From NCBI RefSeq assembly GCF_016808335.1, contig NC_053150.1, positions 25,316,538 to 25,380,537 of the forward strand: 64,000 bases of DNA. Reading direction: 5' to 3'. The stretch is from Panicum virgatum (Eukaryota; Streptophyta; Magnoliopsida; Poales; Poaceae). This document shows, piece by piece, positions 1 through 12,086 of this stretch (position 1 is its first letter; every line of letters starts with the position of its first letter). A program made the position numbers and the translations under genes. A model generated the notes under the pieces. That model did not search any database. It was not told the DNA's origin and saw only the letters and a list, made by a program, of their open reading frames with translations.

Positions 1-1
1 A

Positions 2-481
2 CTTCGGACGACAGCGATGTGCTTGGACGGTCTTTGCAGACTTCACACTTACCAGAGTTACGCCGTCGCTCAGTTGGTGGACCACGCTCAGGCCTTGCAC
101 CTGGAGGTCCAGCTGAGAGATGGGCAGCTTCAGGAGGCAAGTACCGAGCTCGAGAGCAGGGCTACTCTTATCGCCTAGCTCCACGGCCAGGTTCATGAGC
201 TTCAGGACACGGTGATGGATCGTGACACTACGATCAACTTTTTGGAGGACCAGTTCCACGACCTGCAGCTTGAGTTGGACGAGGCCCAGGGGCAGCTCCA
301 CGCGATACAGCACGCGCATGATGCCCTTCACGCACCCCCCGACGAGATGCAGGTGGACGATGAGGACGAGCCCCAGGAGATCGAGGGCATTTCAGAGATG
401 GACTCCGAGGACCAGGCGCCGCAGCTCGCACCGGTTGAGGTTCACACTCCCGCGTCGAGTGAGGCATCGGTCAACATGTAG
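2..481 (+). pseudogene. Coiled-coil ORF upstream of gag (ORF0-like)
   Basis: One reading frame is open from base 2 to the stop at 479-481, apart from a TAG at 176-178. It encodes a heptad-rich alpha-helical stretch (repeated L/Q/E/D patterns around codons 25-105) and a very acidic tail rich in Asp, Glu and Pro. The start lies left of the window. It lies on the same strand as E1 gag, 656 bp upstream. Some rice gypsy elements have been described with an extra ORF before gag; I infer that this is a counterpart. It could also be a captured host fragment. No enzymatic motif is visible. The TAG is one C-to-T change from CAG. Confidence 0.5.
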
Positions 482-1137
482 ACCAAGGCGCGGTTTTCTA
501 GCTTTTGTAGACTCCTCTTAGTGTAGCCTACTTTTGGATCATGGCTACTAGGCTAACTTAGAGTTGAGTAACCCCCTTAGTATTGATGTGAGAAGTAACC
601 AAGTAGAAATGAGAGGATGATGTATGTAATGAACCTCAAATGCTACTAATGTGAAATATCGGTGATATGTGAAAAGCTGAATGCAGCAGCTAGTTCGAAA
701 TTTTATCCTCCTTTCCTCTCTGATTTAGCTCCTGAGTTGAATACCAAAGTTGTTCCAAATTGCATCATGAAAATACTCGCAAAATTTCAGCTCAAACGGA
801 TCAGTATCGCAGGAGATAATCACAAAATACAGAAGCTCTGCTTTCTGTAAAACAGAAAAAACCAGAGGAGGAGTAGATGAATTTTTCGACTAACCTACTT
901 TTGGAATCTGACTTTGTGATGACTACCAAAGTTGTAGCTCATGAAATTATATATCTCCTGTAAAAGTTTCAAGTTTATATAATGTACAGAACTCCAGTTA
1001 TGAGCGTTTTCGTATCACTGATTTTGCTGCACAACATGATTAAAGCGATTTCCATTACTTCCATGTCATTTTGAGTTGTAAATTCCATTTAAAATGATGA
1101 TAATGTTGAGCCTAATGCAAAATTACTCACATTTCAG
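482..1137 (+). other. Untranslated leader between ORF0-like gene and gag of E1
   Basis: AT-rich sequence with no recognisable coding region. It ends in a pyrimidine-rich stretch and CAG directly before the gag ATG at 1138, which resembles a 3' splice site. The gag start of E2 is also preceded by an AG (about 36905). Confidence 0.4.
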
Positions 1138-2230
1138 ATGGTTGGATCAACTCGTGGCACCCCTAGTGGTTTTGGAGCCGGGGGGAATGGCGATCCACCT
1201 CCACCTCCTCCACCAGTGGGTATCGCGGAGGTTCTTGCCGCCCAGACAGAAATTTTGCGGCAGTTGGTTCAAGCTCAGCAACAACCGCGGGGTGGGCATC
1301 ATGCTCATCACGCACAAGAAGCGAGCTACCAAGATTTCCTCAGTACTCAGCCTCCGCTGTTCAATAAAGCGGATGAGCCTCTGGACGCGGACGCTTGGAT
1401 TCGCACAATCGAGTCCAAGTTTTCTCTATTGACTACTTGTTCCGAAGCGAACAAGACTCGCTACGCCGCGCAACAGCTTCGTGGATCAGCTCGTATGTGG
1501 TGGGATCATTACCACGGGATGCTACTGGCTGATCATGTGGTGAATTGGAATGAGTTCAAATTGGCTTTTCGAGATCATCATATTCCAGCTGGACTTCTTG
1601 ACCGTAAGCTCAATGAGTTCTTGGCTTTAACTCAGGGCACTCATACCGTGGTGCAGTATGCCCAAGTATTCCATCAATTGTGTCAGTATGCTGGACATCA
1701 CGCGGATACTGACGCTAAGAAGCATGAACGCTTCCGTCGAGGCCTTAGCACCAAGTTACAAGAAAGGCTAAATCTTGTCCGGGCGGACTCTTTCAATGAA
1801 TTGGTGAATATGGCTATCTCTTCAGGAGGATCTTATTTCTGCACACCGCGCTGAAAAGAAGCGCAAGGCACCTACTGGACCCTCGAGTGCCTCTGCACCG
1901 AGGTATCAGTATTGTGCAGAATAACCCACCCGCACCCTCTCAGAAGGCCCCTCAGCCAGGACGTTGGATTATTCGGCCTCCTCAACAGCAGCAGCAGACT
2001 CGATTCGGGTTTCCTCAGCAAGCTCGATTTGTACCTCAGCAGCAGCAGAACGGCCCTAGGCCGAATGCTCAGCCAGCCGCTCGCCCTGATAATAATAACC
2101 TGCTGTTTCAGATGCGGGAGTCCGGATCACTTTGCCAAGATGTGCCCCCAGGCAGGACAACCTCAAGGGCAGGCTTCTCGCAGAAATGATCAGAACAAGG
2201 GCAAGAGGCAAACCATTCAAGTCAAGCAGG
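1138..2230 (+). pseudogene. gag: E1 gag (capsid and zinc knuckle), frameshifted
   Basis: This would be the structural Gag protein that forms the virus-like particle. The capsid homology region is clear: about codons 60-210 carry the DPLDADAWI motif, a tryptophan pair (MWWDHY) and the L/F-rich helices typical of the retrotransposon gag domain. The reading frame is broken at about 1820, again before 1890 and again near 2110, so Gag uses three frames in turn. A Q/P-rich linker at 1920-2090 leads to a CX2CX4HX4C zinc knuckle at 2104-2145. The ATG at 1138 is the first in the open frame and follows an untranslated leader. Confidence 0.8.
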
Positions 2231-2760
2231 GCCGACTTAACTTCACCAGCCTTGCTGACCTTCCTGAGGGAGCACCAATCATGTCGGGTACATTCTCTAT
2301 AAACCAACACCCCACCGTTATCTTATTTGATTATGGTGCATCTCATAGCTTCATTAGTTCTAAATTTGGAGCAAGGGTTGGGTTAGATTTTCGTCACACG
2401 AAAGGGTCATTTATGATATCTACTCCGGGTGGTAAAGTTGCATCAAACCAAATCGTTCGTAATGCGCCACTTAGTTTGGGTAGTAAAACTGTTCCTACCA
2501 CTTTAATCTTGTTGCCACTAGAAGGTATGGACATTATTCTGGGAATGGATTGGATGAAAAGACATGGGGTAATGTTAGATATCTCTTCCCGAGCTGTTGA
2601 AATAAATTCTCCAACTCATGGTCATTCGGTTCTGTATTTACCTCATCACCAATGCAACAACTCTTGTGCCTATGCAATGAAAGATATAAATCTCGAAGAT
2701 ATTCCGGTAGTCCGTGAATATACAGATGCCGCCAAACCAGGATATCGAATTTGTCATTGA
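2231..2760 (+). pseudogene. E1 aspartic protease, altered active-site triplet
   Basis: Retroviral-type aspartic protease that would cut the Gag-Pol polyprotein. The motif ILFD-x-GASHSFIS is visible, but the catalytic triplet reads Asp-Tyr-Gly at 2329-2337 instead of Asp-Ser-Gly. The flap and the ILGMDW motif (about 2548-2565) are recognisable. The frame is lost at 2715-2760, where a few residues before the RT start are missing and the frame moves by one. E2 keeps DSG at the matching position, so the Tyr is specific to this copy. Confidence 0.75.
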
Positions 2761-4291
2761 ACTTCAGCCTGGTACAGCACCTATTTCAAAAAGGCCGTAC
2801 CGAATGCCGCCTAAAGAATTAGCCGAATTAAAGATCCAGCTGCAAGAACTTCTAGACAAGGGTTATATTCGCCCGAGTGCTTCACCTTGGGGTTGTCCAG
2901 CATTGTTCGTAAAGAAGAAGGATGACAGTCTGAGGTTGTGTGTTGACTACCGGCCTCTCAATGCGGTGACCATCAAAAATAAATATCCACTTCCCCGCAT
3001 TGATGTACTATTTGATCAGTTGGCTGGAGCAAAGATCTTCTCCATGATTGATCTTCGTTCGGGGTATCATGAAATTAAAATCCGGCCTTGTGATATTCCC
3101 AAGACCGCTTTCTCAACCAGATATGGCCTCTATGAATACTTGGTTATGTCTTTCGGTCTCACCAATGCTCCGGCTTATTTCATGTATCTCATGAACTCGG
3201 TATTCATGCCGGAACTTGACAAGTTTGTCGTGGTTTTCATCGACGACATTCTGATCTATTCCAAGAATGAGGCAGAACATGAACAACACCTGCGTATTGT
3301 TCTTCAGCGTCTCAGAGATCATAAGCTGTACGCAAAATTCTCCAAGTGTGAATTCTGGCTGGACACAGTCAAGTTTCTGGGTCACACTATATCCAGTGAA
3401 GGCATCTCAGTTGATCCCAGCAAGGTACAAGAAGTGATGGACTGGAAACCTCCTACTTCAGTTCATCAGATCCGCAGTTTTCTCGGTTTGGCGGGGTATT
3501 ACCGCAGATTTATTCCAGACTTCTCTAGAATTGCTAAGCCCATGACAGAGCTACTAAGGAAGGATGTCAAGTTTAAACGGAATGTGAAGTGCGATGAAGC
3601 ATTCCATACATTAAGAGCACATCTAACCACTGCACCAGTCTTGGCTCAACCTGACAACAACAAACCCTACGACGTTTACTGTGATGCTTCAGGTACTGGT
3701 CTTGGTTGTGTTCTAATGCAAGACAATCGAGTTATAGCATATGCTTCCCGAGCTCTTCGGCCACACGAGCTAAATTGTCCCACTCATGCTCTTGAGCTAG
3801 CCGCAGTTATTCATGCTCTCAAGCTTTGGAGACATTATCTTATGGGCACTCATTGCAATATTTATACCGACCATAAGAGTCTCAAATACATTTTCACTCA
3901 AAGTGAGCTGAATATGAGGCAATGAAGATGGCTGGAATTAATCAAAGATTATGACCTGGAAGTTCATTATCATCCAGGCAAGGCTAATGTTGTAGCCGAT
4001 GCGCTCAGTCGCAAGGTTCACTGCAATTGCCTTTTTGTGGAGTCGTATAATGACACATTATGTGCTGAAATGCAAAAACTGAAATTGGAAATCATCCCTC
4101 AGGGCTCGTTGAATCATATTTCGGTGGAACCGACACTCTATGACAAGGTCATCATGGCCCAATTACACGACAAAAGTGTTGGTATCATCAAGCAGAAAGT
4201 ATTAGAAGGTGAAAATAAATACAAGTGTTTTCGAGTGGACCATAAAGGAATTTTGTGGTTCGAGGATCGCCTAGTCATTCCAAAGAATCAT
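2714..4291 (+). pseudogene. pol: E1 reverse transcriptase and RNase H, one internal stop
   Basis: RNA-dependent DNA polymerase with RNase H. RT motifs are in order: fingers with a [18 protein letters not shown] motif (about 2911-2950), the FGLTNAP motif (about 3152-3172), and the catalytic FIDD box with aspartates at 3242-3247. RNase H follows, with its first catalytic Asp in [10 protein letters not shown] (about 3676). The frame is interrupted by TGA at 3923-3925. E2 has Arg codons here, so CGA to TGA (a C-to-T change at CpG) is the simplest cause. The frame then stays open to TAG at 4292. Confidence 0.85.
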
Positions 4292-4294
4292 TAG

Positions 4295-5623
4295 CTGCGG
4301 AAACAAATCCTGGACGAAGCACATCTCTCTAAATTCTCTATTCATCCGGGTAGCACCAAGATGTACCAAGATCTAAAACAAAATTTTTGGTGGACTCGCA
4401 TGAAGAGAGAGATTGCCAAATATGTCGCAGAGTGTGACACCTGTCAGAGAGTGAAAGCTAGTCACTTGAAGGTTGCTGGAACTCTCCAACCACTGCCAAT
4501 TCCGTCTTGGAAATGGGAAGATATCAGCATGGACTTACCAAATACTTCTCAGCATCATGATTCCATTTGGGTTATTGTTGATAGGCTCACAAAGACCGCT
4601 CATTTTATTCCAGTGCATACTGAATATCGAGCCAAGAAATATGCTGAAACCTATATCGATCGGATAGTCTGTCTACACGGTATACCCAAGACAATTATCT
4701 CGGATCGTGGTCCTCAGTTTGTGGCAAGGTTTTGGGAGCAACTCCAAGAAGCTCTCGGAACCAAATTAATTCGAAGCTCAGCTTACCATCCACAGACGGA
4801 CGGACAGACCGAAAGGGTGAATCAAATTCTTGAGGATATGCTTCGAGCATGTGTCATCCATTATGACAAGCACTGGGACAAATGTTTATCCTTGGCTGAG
4901 TTTTCTTATAACAACAGCTATCAGGCCAGTCTGAAGATGGTACCATTCGAGGCCTTGTATGGTCGATGGTGTCGAACTCCTTTGAGTTTGTCCCAGACTG
5001 GAGAACGTCAAATATTTGGACCCGAATTAGTGGTCGAGGCTGAGGAGAAAGTAAAAAAAGTACAAGCAAATCTCCGAGCAGCCCAGTCATGGCAAAAGAG
5101 TTATTTCGATAAAAGAAGGGATCCTTTGAAGTTCATGGTTGGTGACCACGTCTATTTACGAGTGTCCCCAACTCGAGGCGTTCAACGTTTCGGAGTCAAG
5201 GGTAAGCTCGCACCTCGCTATGTCGGGCCATATGAAATCATTGAAGAATGTGGACCCATGGCTTATCGTTTGCAACTTCCTTCACGACTCGCTGCCGTCC
5301 ATAATGTTTTCCACATATCCCAACTCAAGAAATGTGTTCGAGTTCCTACGGAAATCATCAATCAGCATGAAATTTTAGTGGAGCCCGATCTCTCTTATAC
5401 CGAATATCCACTCAGAATTCTGGATCAAAAAGAGAGAGGTACTCGTCGAAAGGTGGTAAAAATGTATAAAATTCAGTGGTCTCATCACACTGAAGAAGAA
5501 GCCACCTGGGAGACGGAAGAATATCTTAATCGACATTATCCGGGTTTTCTTAGCTCCACCTCAGGTATATCACTTCCCTATCTAATTTTCAATCATCCAA
5601 TCTCGGGGCGAGATTCTTTTTAA
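4295..5623 (+). pseudogene. E1 integrase with C-terminal chromodomain
   Basis: Integrase would insert the cDNA, and the chromodomain would steer it to chromatin. The zinc-binding HHCC region (about 4340-4450) is followed by the catalytic core with Asp 4532-4534, Asp 4703-4705 and Glu 4811-4813; the last two are 35 residues apart (DX35E). A chromodomain-like segment lies at about 5400-5545 with the expected aromatic residues and an EATWE motif. The frame continues from RT, separated only by TAG at 4292-4294. The integrase itself is open to its natural stop at 5621-5623. Confidence 0.85.
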
Positions 5624-5633
5624 GGGGGGTAGG
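5621..5633 (+). other. E1 polypurine tract
   Basis: A run of A and G (TAAGGGGGG, then TAGG) lies directly before the 3' LTR and overlaps the pol stop. It would prime plus-strand DNA synthesis. Confidence 0.75.
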
Positions 5634-5634
5634 C

Positions 5635-8600
5635 TGTGACACCTCAGGTGTCAGTACCCTTAAACACCATCACTGTACCTCACTAAACTTAAAAGAAAAA
5701 GGGGGGAAATTTATTCATAAAGAAGGAGTCAAATAAAAGTCAAAGTGAATAAAAGAAATTAAAGGAGAAAGGAAAAAGAATGAAAAGCTACTCAAATTTC
5801 AAGTCAAAAAGATGCACAAAATTTTTGTTGGCTCATGAAAGGTACTTCAATTGACGTGTGCTCAATTGAACTTCAGCCAAAAATCAATCAAAAACAGAAT
5901 AAAACCAAAGTCCTTTTGTGCAAGATTGCAAATTTACAAACAGTTCAAAATGTGAGTTTCAAATGAAAATTTGCATAACATGAAAGTTGTAGATTTTGAA
6001 AAGTTATGCAAGATTGGTATTCAACACTTTTTCATTTGAGCCCTCAAAATAGGAGATATTTTTATATTACCGATAGGTCCCTGGATTTTCAGAAATCACA
6101 AATAGGCCCTCACCTTCATCTCTCTCTCCTCCCGTTACTCTGTTTCGCGCCGCCCGCCGTACGCCGCCGGTGGACTTCGTCCACCGCGCGCCCGCGGCCA
6201 AATGGACCCGGGGAAACTCCTCAGCGCCACCTGGCCCGCCCCTTGGCACCTCCTCACGCTCACACGCGTCCCAGACGCCTCCCCGAGCCGCCACGCCACC
6301 CCCGCCATGCGCAGCGCCGCCTGCTCGCCCGCCAGCCCGCCGTCGAGCCGACTAGTGCCAAATCGACTGCCCCCAGTCGCTACTTCCCTCGCCCAGGAGC
6401 TCCTTGGCCTATAAGAACCCCCAGAGCTCCACCGTCCCGCGCCTTCTCCTCCTTCTTCCTCCTCCCGCCGCTCCGCCATGGCCGGCGAGATCTAGCTCAC
6501 GCGGACCGGCCACCACAGCCCTACATTGTCCGATCCAACCACCGCAGCAGCTTCTCCACCTTCCAGTTGAGCTCCACGCGCGCGGAATCGAGCCCAATCC
6601 CTCTCCCGACGCCGTTCCCCTTCTGCGCCGCCGCCGGCGAGCTCGGGCTCACCGCGGACCGGCCAGCCCAGAGGGAGTCCGTGCACAACAGCTACCCCAG
6701 GCGCATCCTCAAGCTCACGCGGTGCTCGTGTGCGCCCTGTTCCCCTTCCCCGAGCCCTCCTTCACCTCCAACGCCGACGAACCGAACAACCGCTCCGCCA
6801 TTGACGCCGACGAGCCCGATTCTGTGCGCCAAACACTCGAACGCCGACCAGGGTAGGTGTTCCTCGATCCCTACTCTCCCACGCGCCTCCCCGTGGCTGC
6901 CCCGGTAAGCCCTGCCTAGCAGAACACCACCGGGAAGATGCCACGGCGGAGAAGGCCGGCAAAGGGCCCGGTTGTAACTTCTTTTTTTCGTTCAAGGGTG
7001 TTTTTGCAAGTATTCCAGTGTATACCAGTGAACTTCTAAAATGCAGAACAAATCATAGAAAAATCGTAAAAATGCAAACTCAATGGATCTGGAATCCTTG
7101 TAACAAGATCTACAAATTTTAATCTGGGAAAAAGACTAAGAAAACCACCTTATGCATGTTCAGGAAGTTCTACTCAGCAAATGACCTTGATTTTTTGGAT
7201 ATGTCATCACTAATGGAATATTAAGATCACAGTAAAAAGATGACACCCAACCAAAACAGATATCATGTTGGAACAATCAAGATTCTCTAATCTGTTACTA
7301 GCTTTCTCGATTTAATACTGGAAAATATGCACATGATCTTGCTCTGGAATTTTTACTGTGTGCATGTGCAACTGAAACCCTGTTAATATCTAAATTTCAG
7401 ATTTATTAGAGTTCATTTGCTATATACCATGATTTATGCTTGTTTAATCAATTTAATTCTTCATATATAGTTCTTATGCTCCGAAAAATCTATATTTATT
7501 TCTGAAGTCTCTTTTTAGCTCTGTGTTCCTGTGTCAAAATTTTGAGCTGCAGTTAATGAGTTTTGCTTTGGTGAATAATCATGCTTAGCATCTTATGGTT
7601 AGTTTTACCATTTTAATTTTGAGTAAAATACACCATATCTGATCTTGATATTTTGACATATTCTTGTGTAGAGTATGATCTGTCTGTAATAAAAAGTTTA
7701 CATGCTTTACTGGTCATTTGAACTGTGAGAAATTTATGCTAACTTATGTTAAATTAATTGCATAACTAATTTATATGGTGGTTATAAAGCTCGATAATTT
7801 TTCTGGAGTATTTTTAGCTCATGAGTAGGCTCTGGTAAACATTTGAGAAACATATCCTGAGTAAAACTTTCTGTAGAATTAATCTTTGTAAATGGCTTAC
7901 TGTTTTTATTCTTTTTGTCACCTCTGCTGTATAAGTGTATAAAATCTGGAAAAATTTCAGTACCGAGTTTATGCTATAAAGTTGCTCTCGTAAAATTTGT
8001 AGTACCATAACCCTTGTTAAACGTTCTGTACAAAAAGATGAAGTAACTAGGGTGATCTACTTATATGAATAGTTATGGTTTTTGCTTTATGGTTAATTGC
8101 TTAAATTTATACCATGAATGCTTAAGTTTGGATCTGTGTTACTTGAGTTTTTCACCACTAGCTCATGAGTATAGTTGTTGTTATGAAATAATGAAAGCAT
8201 GCTATGGGTTAAATTTGAGAATGAAAACCAAAACCGCCACTCCTTCATGAAGAAACATAATTGTGGTTACTACTCTATAAACGACTGCCCATGAAATGAA
8301 ATGTTGAAATCATCACTAAATTAACTTTTGTTGAACTACAACTTTATCGTGAAGGAAAAAATCGTTAACCATGCATAACTCATAAATTTTGCATTGCATA
8401 TAGAAACGGGTAATCTCGCCGGCGGGGACTACGAATTGGTGCCCGCGGACTCTCGTGTGGATCAGGAGGTCAATTTGAATTGTGCTAACTTGTCTCAAGA
8501 CCTAGGCCAAGCCCCAGAGGCTTTTCTGCCTGACAGTGCCCAAGAAGGCAAGCCCCGGTGCATTATGCCTTATTTTCTGAGTTATTATTCATTTGTCTAT

Positions 8601-9992
8601 TTATGATGTATTGTAATAGTTTCTTTCTGCATTTAAGTTTTCTAGGCATTGATTGAAAACCTTAGACGCATGATCCCTAGGAACCTATGTGTGATACCGG
8701 ATCTTTTATTCGACTAGTTGCCATGCTAAATAGGTACGATAGAAGTCGAGTGTTTTCCTGCCTCTCGCGAGCAAATAGGAGTTGTACTGACTTTAAATTC
8801 CTGTTGAAATGTAAGGACAACGGGCGGGGATGTGTAGTTGTGATGCCCCGCTGGTGTAGTCAAAAATGGCTAAGGTCGCGGTGTGTGGCTCTTTTCGTTA
8901 AGCGTTTGAAAGTACTAGCCACATACCGAGAAATATGGTAATCGGAAAGCTTAAGTACCTGATTGGACCGTTGAGTGGAACGATCTCGCACCCTCCTGGT
9001 AGAAGTAAGGTTTATTTTTTGTCGCGACATACGGGTGCAGAGTGGTAGGACTCTGTAGTCGGGGAGGGTGCCCCGGATCCACGGACTGGAAAGAAAGGGG
9101 ATCTGTAGCGTGGGCGGGAGCGAAGTCGATCCCCATGCGTGTGGTCTAGGTTCCCCTGGCCAGGTTGAAATTCGATTCAGAATCGTCCGCCTCTCACGGC
9201 ATGAGATTGCTTAATGCTTTCGGTCACACAGAGTAACAAGTGGAACATGATGATGATAATACTGCTAGTTGATTAAATGTTTGCTCTACCATGTTTGTGT
9301 AGAGTAGATGCAAACTTAGAATGGTTAACCCCACTAGAAGATGACTAGATAAAATCTGAAAATAAGGATCAACTCTTAGTGGCATTTTTTTTTGCAAAAC
9401 AAACCCCACCAACCAAAAAGCCTTGCATGTCTAGTTATCGGACTATGTTATATCCGGTGATGGGTCAGTCTTGCTGAGTATTAGTATACTCAGCCTTGCT
9501 TGTGGCACTGTTTTTCAGGTACTAACTTTGAAGATCTATTCGCGAGTCTTACTTGGCCGTGCACCTTGCCTCCGGGTTGGTCTGTTGAGTGGGATGGTCC
9601 TTCAGCTGGTGCTGATCACCCTCCCGCTGAGTGACGCTTTCGTACGGGCTTATCGATGCGTCACGTATTTCGCTAGTTATCTTTTAATGCTTCCTCTGAA
9701 CAATGAAACTTGAATAATTTGAGTATATGGAACTCTGTAGTACTTTACTATTCTGAACATGGGTTGTAATAAATTTCTTTTCCGCTGCAATCACTCTGAG
9801 TTGTATGAAGTGTTCTGTGTTGTAATCTCTGGGCTCACCTTCGTGTGAGTGTTGTCTGCTGATCCTGGAATAGCGTGGCTTTAATCGAGGCTTCACTCGA
9901 GGAACTACCGGTGAGTGCCAATTTGGGTCAGAGTTGCTTAGCAACAAAGATCAATGCACCCGGGCCCAGTAGTTTTGGGTGGTTCCGCCACA
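5635..9992 (+). repeat. 3' LTR of E1 (about 4.36 kb)
   Basis: It starts TGTGACACC after the polypurine tract and ends GGTTCCGCCACA at 9992; this TG...CA form and end sequence fit Tekay-type LTRs. The first 20 bases hold an 8+8 bp palindrome (5637-5653). A TATA motif lies at 6410. A GC-rich leader (about 6120-6960) is followed by AT-rich sequence with no gene. The GC-rich ORFs here look like compositional artefacts. The other LTR is outside the window, so the 3' border is inferred from the end motif alone. Confidence 0.7.
6410..6417 (+). promoter_or_regulatory. TATA-like box of the E1 LTR
   Basis: TATAAGAA follows GC-rich sequence inside the LTR and would set the start of the genomic transcript (U3/R border). 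Confidence 0.5.
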
Positions 9993-10054
9993 ACCTAGTA
10001 GTTGCTAGTCGATAGGAATAATACTTTTGTGTTATCTTTTGATATCTTCTAACA

Positions 10055-11488
10055 ATGACAGGTTCTTCATATCTACTAACTGATGATGGCATCAGTGCTG
10101 ATGAGTACATTGAGTGGGAAATTGCAATAGACAACATATTTGCTGCTCGCTTTATGTGTCCAAGGAGGAAGGTTCAGAATGCAGCCAGTGTCTTGCGAGG
10201 TACTGCTTTAACTTGGTGGGAGAGTTTAAGGCCATTAGATAAATGTCAAACTTGGAATGACATGAAAATTGTTTTGAGAGAAAATTTTGTTAATCCATCT
10301 CTTGTAATTAATTCAAATGATGAGGTGAATCATTTAGAGGAAGAGTCTACTGTTATTCCTCTTGCTATGCCTAACCTTTTGCAGGATAATGTACATAAGC
10401 AAGAGGATGACATGGAAGATCACGTGGAGCTCACAACCTCACGTGCAAATTCAGAACCATCACTTCACAATGCACCTATTAATCCTGCTGAGAACATAGG
10501 TAATAATCATGGTGCTACACTCATAGAAGGTGAGAATTCTCTTGATGTGCTAACTTTTTCCACCAACCATGCTATGATGGAGAAAACATTAGTGAATTCT
10601 TCTCTTGATCTATCTTTGTCACATAATAATTTGTTTGATGTTCTTTGTCATAAAGATGATTTGCATGATGATATACCCATGCCATCGATGATAAATGATA
10701 ATGCTATATGTGTGTTGAATTCGAACACTTATGCTAAAAATAAATATGTTATTCATAATGCTAGTGATATTGATGAGCTGCAACTATTATCTTCTTTGAA
10801 TACTTTGGGTTACATTGAATTTGATGTTCTATGCAATCTTAGTGATTTGGAGGAGAAATTTTTTGTATATGCTGATTTGCCATGGTTTTATAGACATACA
10901 TATTATGTTATTGGAAAAGTAAACAACAAAAGAGAATACATGGTACATCGAGTCTATATTTGTTCAAATCTGAATTCTCCATTTACTGTGCAACATTGTG
11001 ATCAAGTAGAGGGCTGCAATACTACTAATCCTGTAATGTCAAGTTCCTCTAGTTTTATTTTAAAGAAGCAGGTTCATTTCAAAAGAGGGGAGCAATATTG
11101 GTTGTTACCTACTCCATATCATCCAACTAAGATCAAACCGAGGAAGGTTTGTTGTCAAGAAGGGGAGGACGATGAGGGCATGACACTTTCGGATACGATC
11201 ATTGATTATAAGGTGAGCTTGTTCCAAATAAATTTGTCATTTGGATTTGAGAATAAATTACTACCTAATGATTTAATTATTGTTAGAAACCATGCAGATG
11301 ATGAGGAGGACGTTGGGGAGGAGTTTGGAGGCGTGGTGGACCAGCAAGGGCAGCCAAGCCGAGTTGGAGGCCCAATCGAAGTCGAGTTCGAGTTTGCTTC
11401 GGAGTCCAGGAGCAGCCCGCACAAAAATCAACGCCCAGGCCGCATACGGAGTCCGTTTTGGATGCTCTTTAAATGGATGGAAAGATAA
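10055..11488 (+). CDS. Gag-like protein of non-autonomous element E6
   Basis: A 477-codon ORF. Residues about 10-75 match the retrotransposon gag domain: a DEYIEWE motif, a basic patch, and ALTWWESL with its tryptophan pair. The rest (about 80-390) is acidic and Asn/Ser-rich with no domain I recognise. The last 70-90 codons run into LTR-like sequence. No zinc knuckle or protease follows. The ATG at 10055 is the first in frame. An open frame of this length is unusual among the broken genes around it. The role would be particle formation for an element that borrows other enzymes; that is inference. Confidence 0.6.
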   Translation: MTGSSYLLTDDGISADEYIEWEIAIDNIFAARFMCPRRKVQNAASVLRGTALTWWESLRPLDKCQTWNDMKIVLRENFVNPSLVINSNDEVNHLEEESTVIPLAMPNLLQDNVHKQEDDMEDHVELTTSRANSEPSLHNAPINPAENIGNNHGATLIEGENSLDVLTFSTNHAMMEKTLVNSSLDLSLSHNNLFDVLCHKDDLHDDIPMPSMINDNAICVLNSNTYAKNKYVIHNASDIDELQLLSSLNTLGYIEFDVLCNLSDLEEKFFVYADLPWFYRHTYYVIGKVNNKREYMVHRVYICSNLNSPFTVQHCDQVEGCNTTNPVMSSSSSFILKKQVHFKRGEQYWLLPTPYHPTKIKPRKVCCQEGEDDEGMTLSDTIIDYKVSLFQINLSFGFENKLLPNDLIIVRNHADDEEDVGEEFGGVVDQQGQPSRVGGPIEVEFEFASESRSSPHKNQRPGRIRSPFWMLFKWMER

Positions 11489-11640
11489 TTTGAAGGAGCT
11501 TCCAATGGCACTGGTTTGAGGCCCAAATTCATTCGTAGTCGACAGGAATTGCCAAAACAAATGAATGTCCAGAATCTGTCAAGTTGCTGCAACACCATCT
11601 TTTGGGCTGTTGGCCCATGTATCGTGTTGGGGTCCATGAT
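11440..11640 (+). repeat. Left fragment of the E6 LTR-family sequence
   Basis: This matches the reverse complement of about 12580-12770 at perhaps 70% by eye; shared landmarks are CAGAATCTGTCA and CCCAAAAGA. It reads forward, opposite to the copy at 12087-12927. Confidence 0.55.
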
Positions 11641-12086
11641 GGACGTGGCTAAGGGGTTATTGATGTATATCGCCAGATGAAATCAAGAAGGGCTGCGATG
11701 CAAGGCAAAAACACAAGGCGGCTTGCAACCTATCTAGGGCTTACGCGGTGAGAGTTCACACAAGGCGGCTAGCGAGGGCAAGTCAAGTAGCATGAGGCCT
11801 CGACTTGTTGTTTGGGTAAAGGTCGATGGGATGGCGGCGGAAACAAAAATAGCGACGGGTGGTTGACTATGACTACGAACACACTAAACAGCAACAAGAC
11901 TCGACCACGGACACGAACTCAACTAAGCAAAACTGAAACGAAAATTGCAGAGGCTAAAGCAGGTTATAGGACAGCGGAAAGTGTAAATTTTTTGGGCTTT
12001 TTGTGGACTGTAGGTAAAAGAACAAGATGAATCTAAAGGGGAACACGAAATTATACCTCATGGTAAACCTGAATCTTGATACCACT
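11641..12086 (-). other. Internal leader of a minus-strand retroelement fragment, with PBS
   Basis: The reverse strand next to the LTR at 12087 reads GTGGTATCAAGATTCAGG, a primer-binding-site-like motif sharing TGGTATCA with the initiator-Met PBS (12066-12084). The rest shows no gene and is cut off near 11641. Confidence 0.45.

Larger units (their letters stand above)
1..9992 (+). mobile_element. E1: Ty3/gypsy chromovirus (Tekay/Del type), 5' end outside window
   Basis: Gag, protease, reverse transcriptase, RNase H, integrase and a C-terminal chromodomain occur in this order on the plus strand, followed by a polypurine tract and a 4.36-kb 3' LTR. This order plus the chromodomain identifies a chromovirus of the Tekay/Del group. 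The 5' LTR is not in the window. The element is dead: several frameshifts in gag-PR and two in-frame stops in pol. The right flank starts ACCTA at 9993, a candidate target duplication whose partner is outside the window. It sits inside E6, whose gag begins 63 bp further on. Confidence 0.88.

Noticed and set aside
6006..6908. 300-codon ORF in the E1 LTR
   Set aside because: Pro/Arg/Ser-rich translation of a GC-rich leader, no domain, overlaps several equally long frames on both strands.
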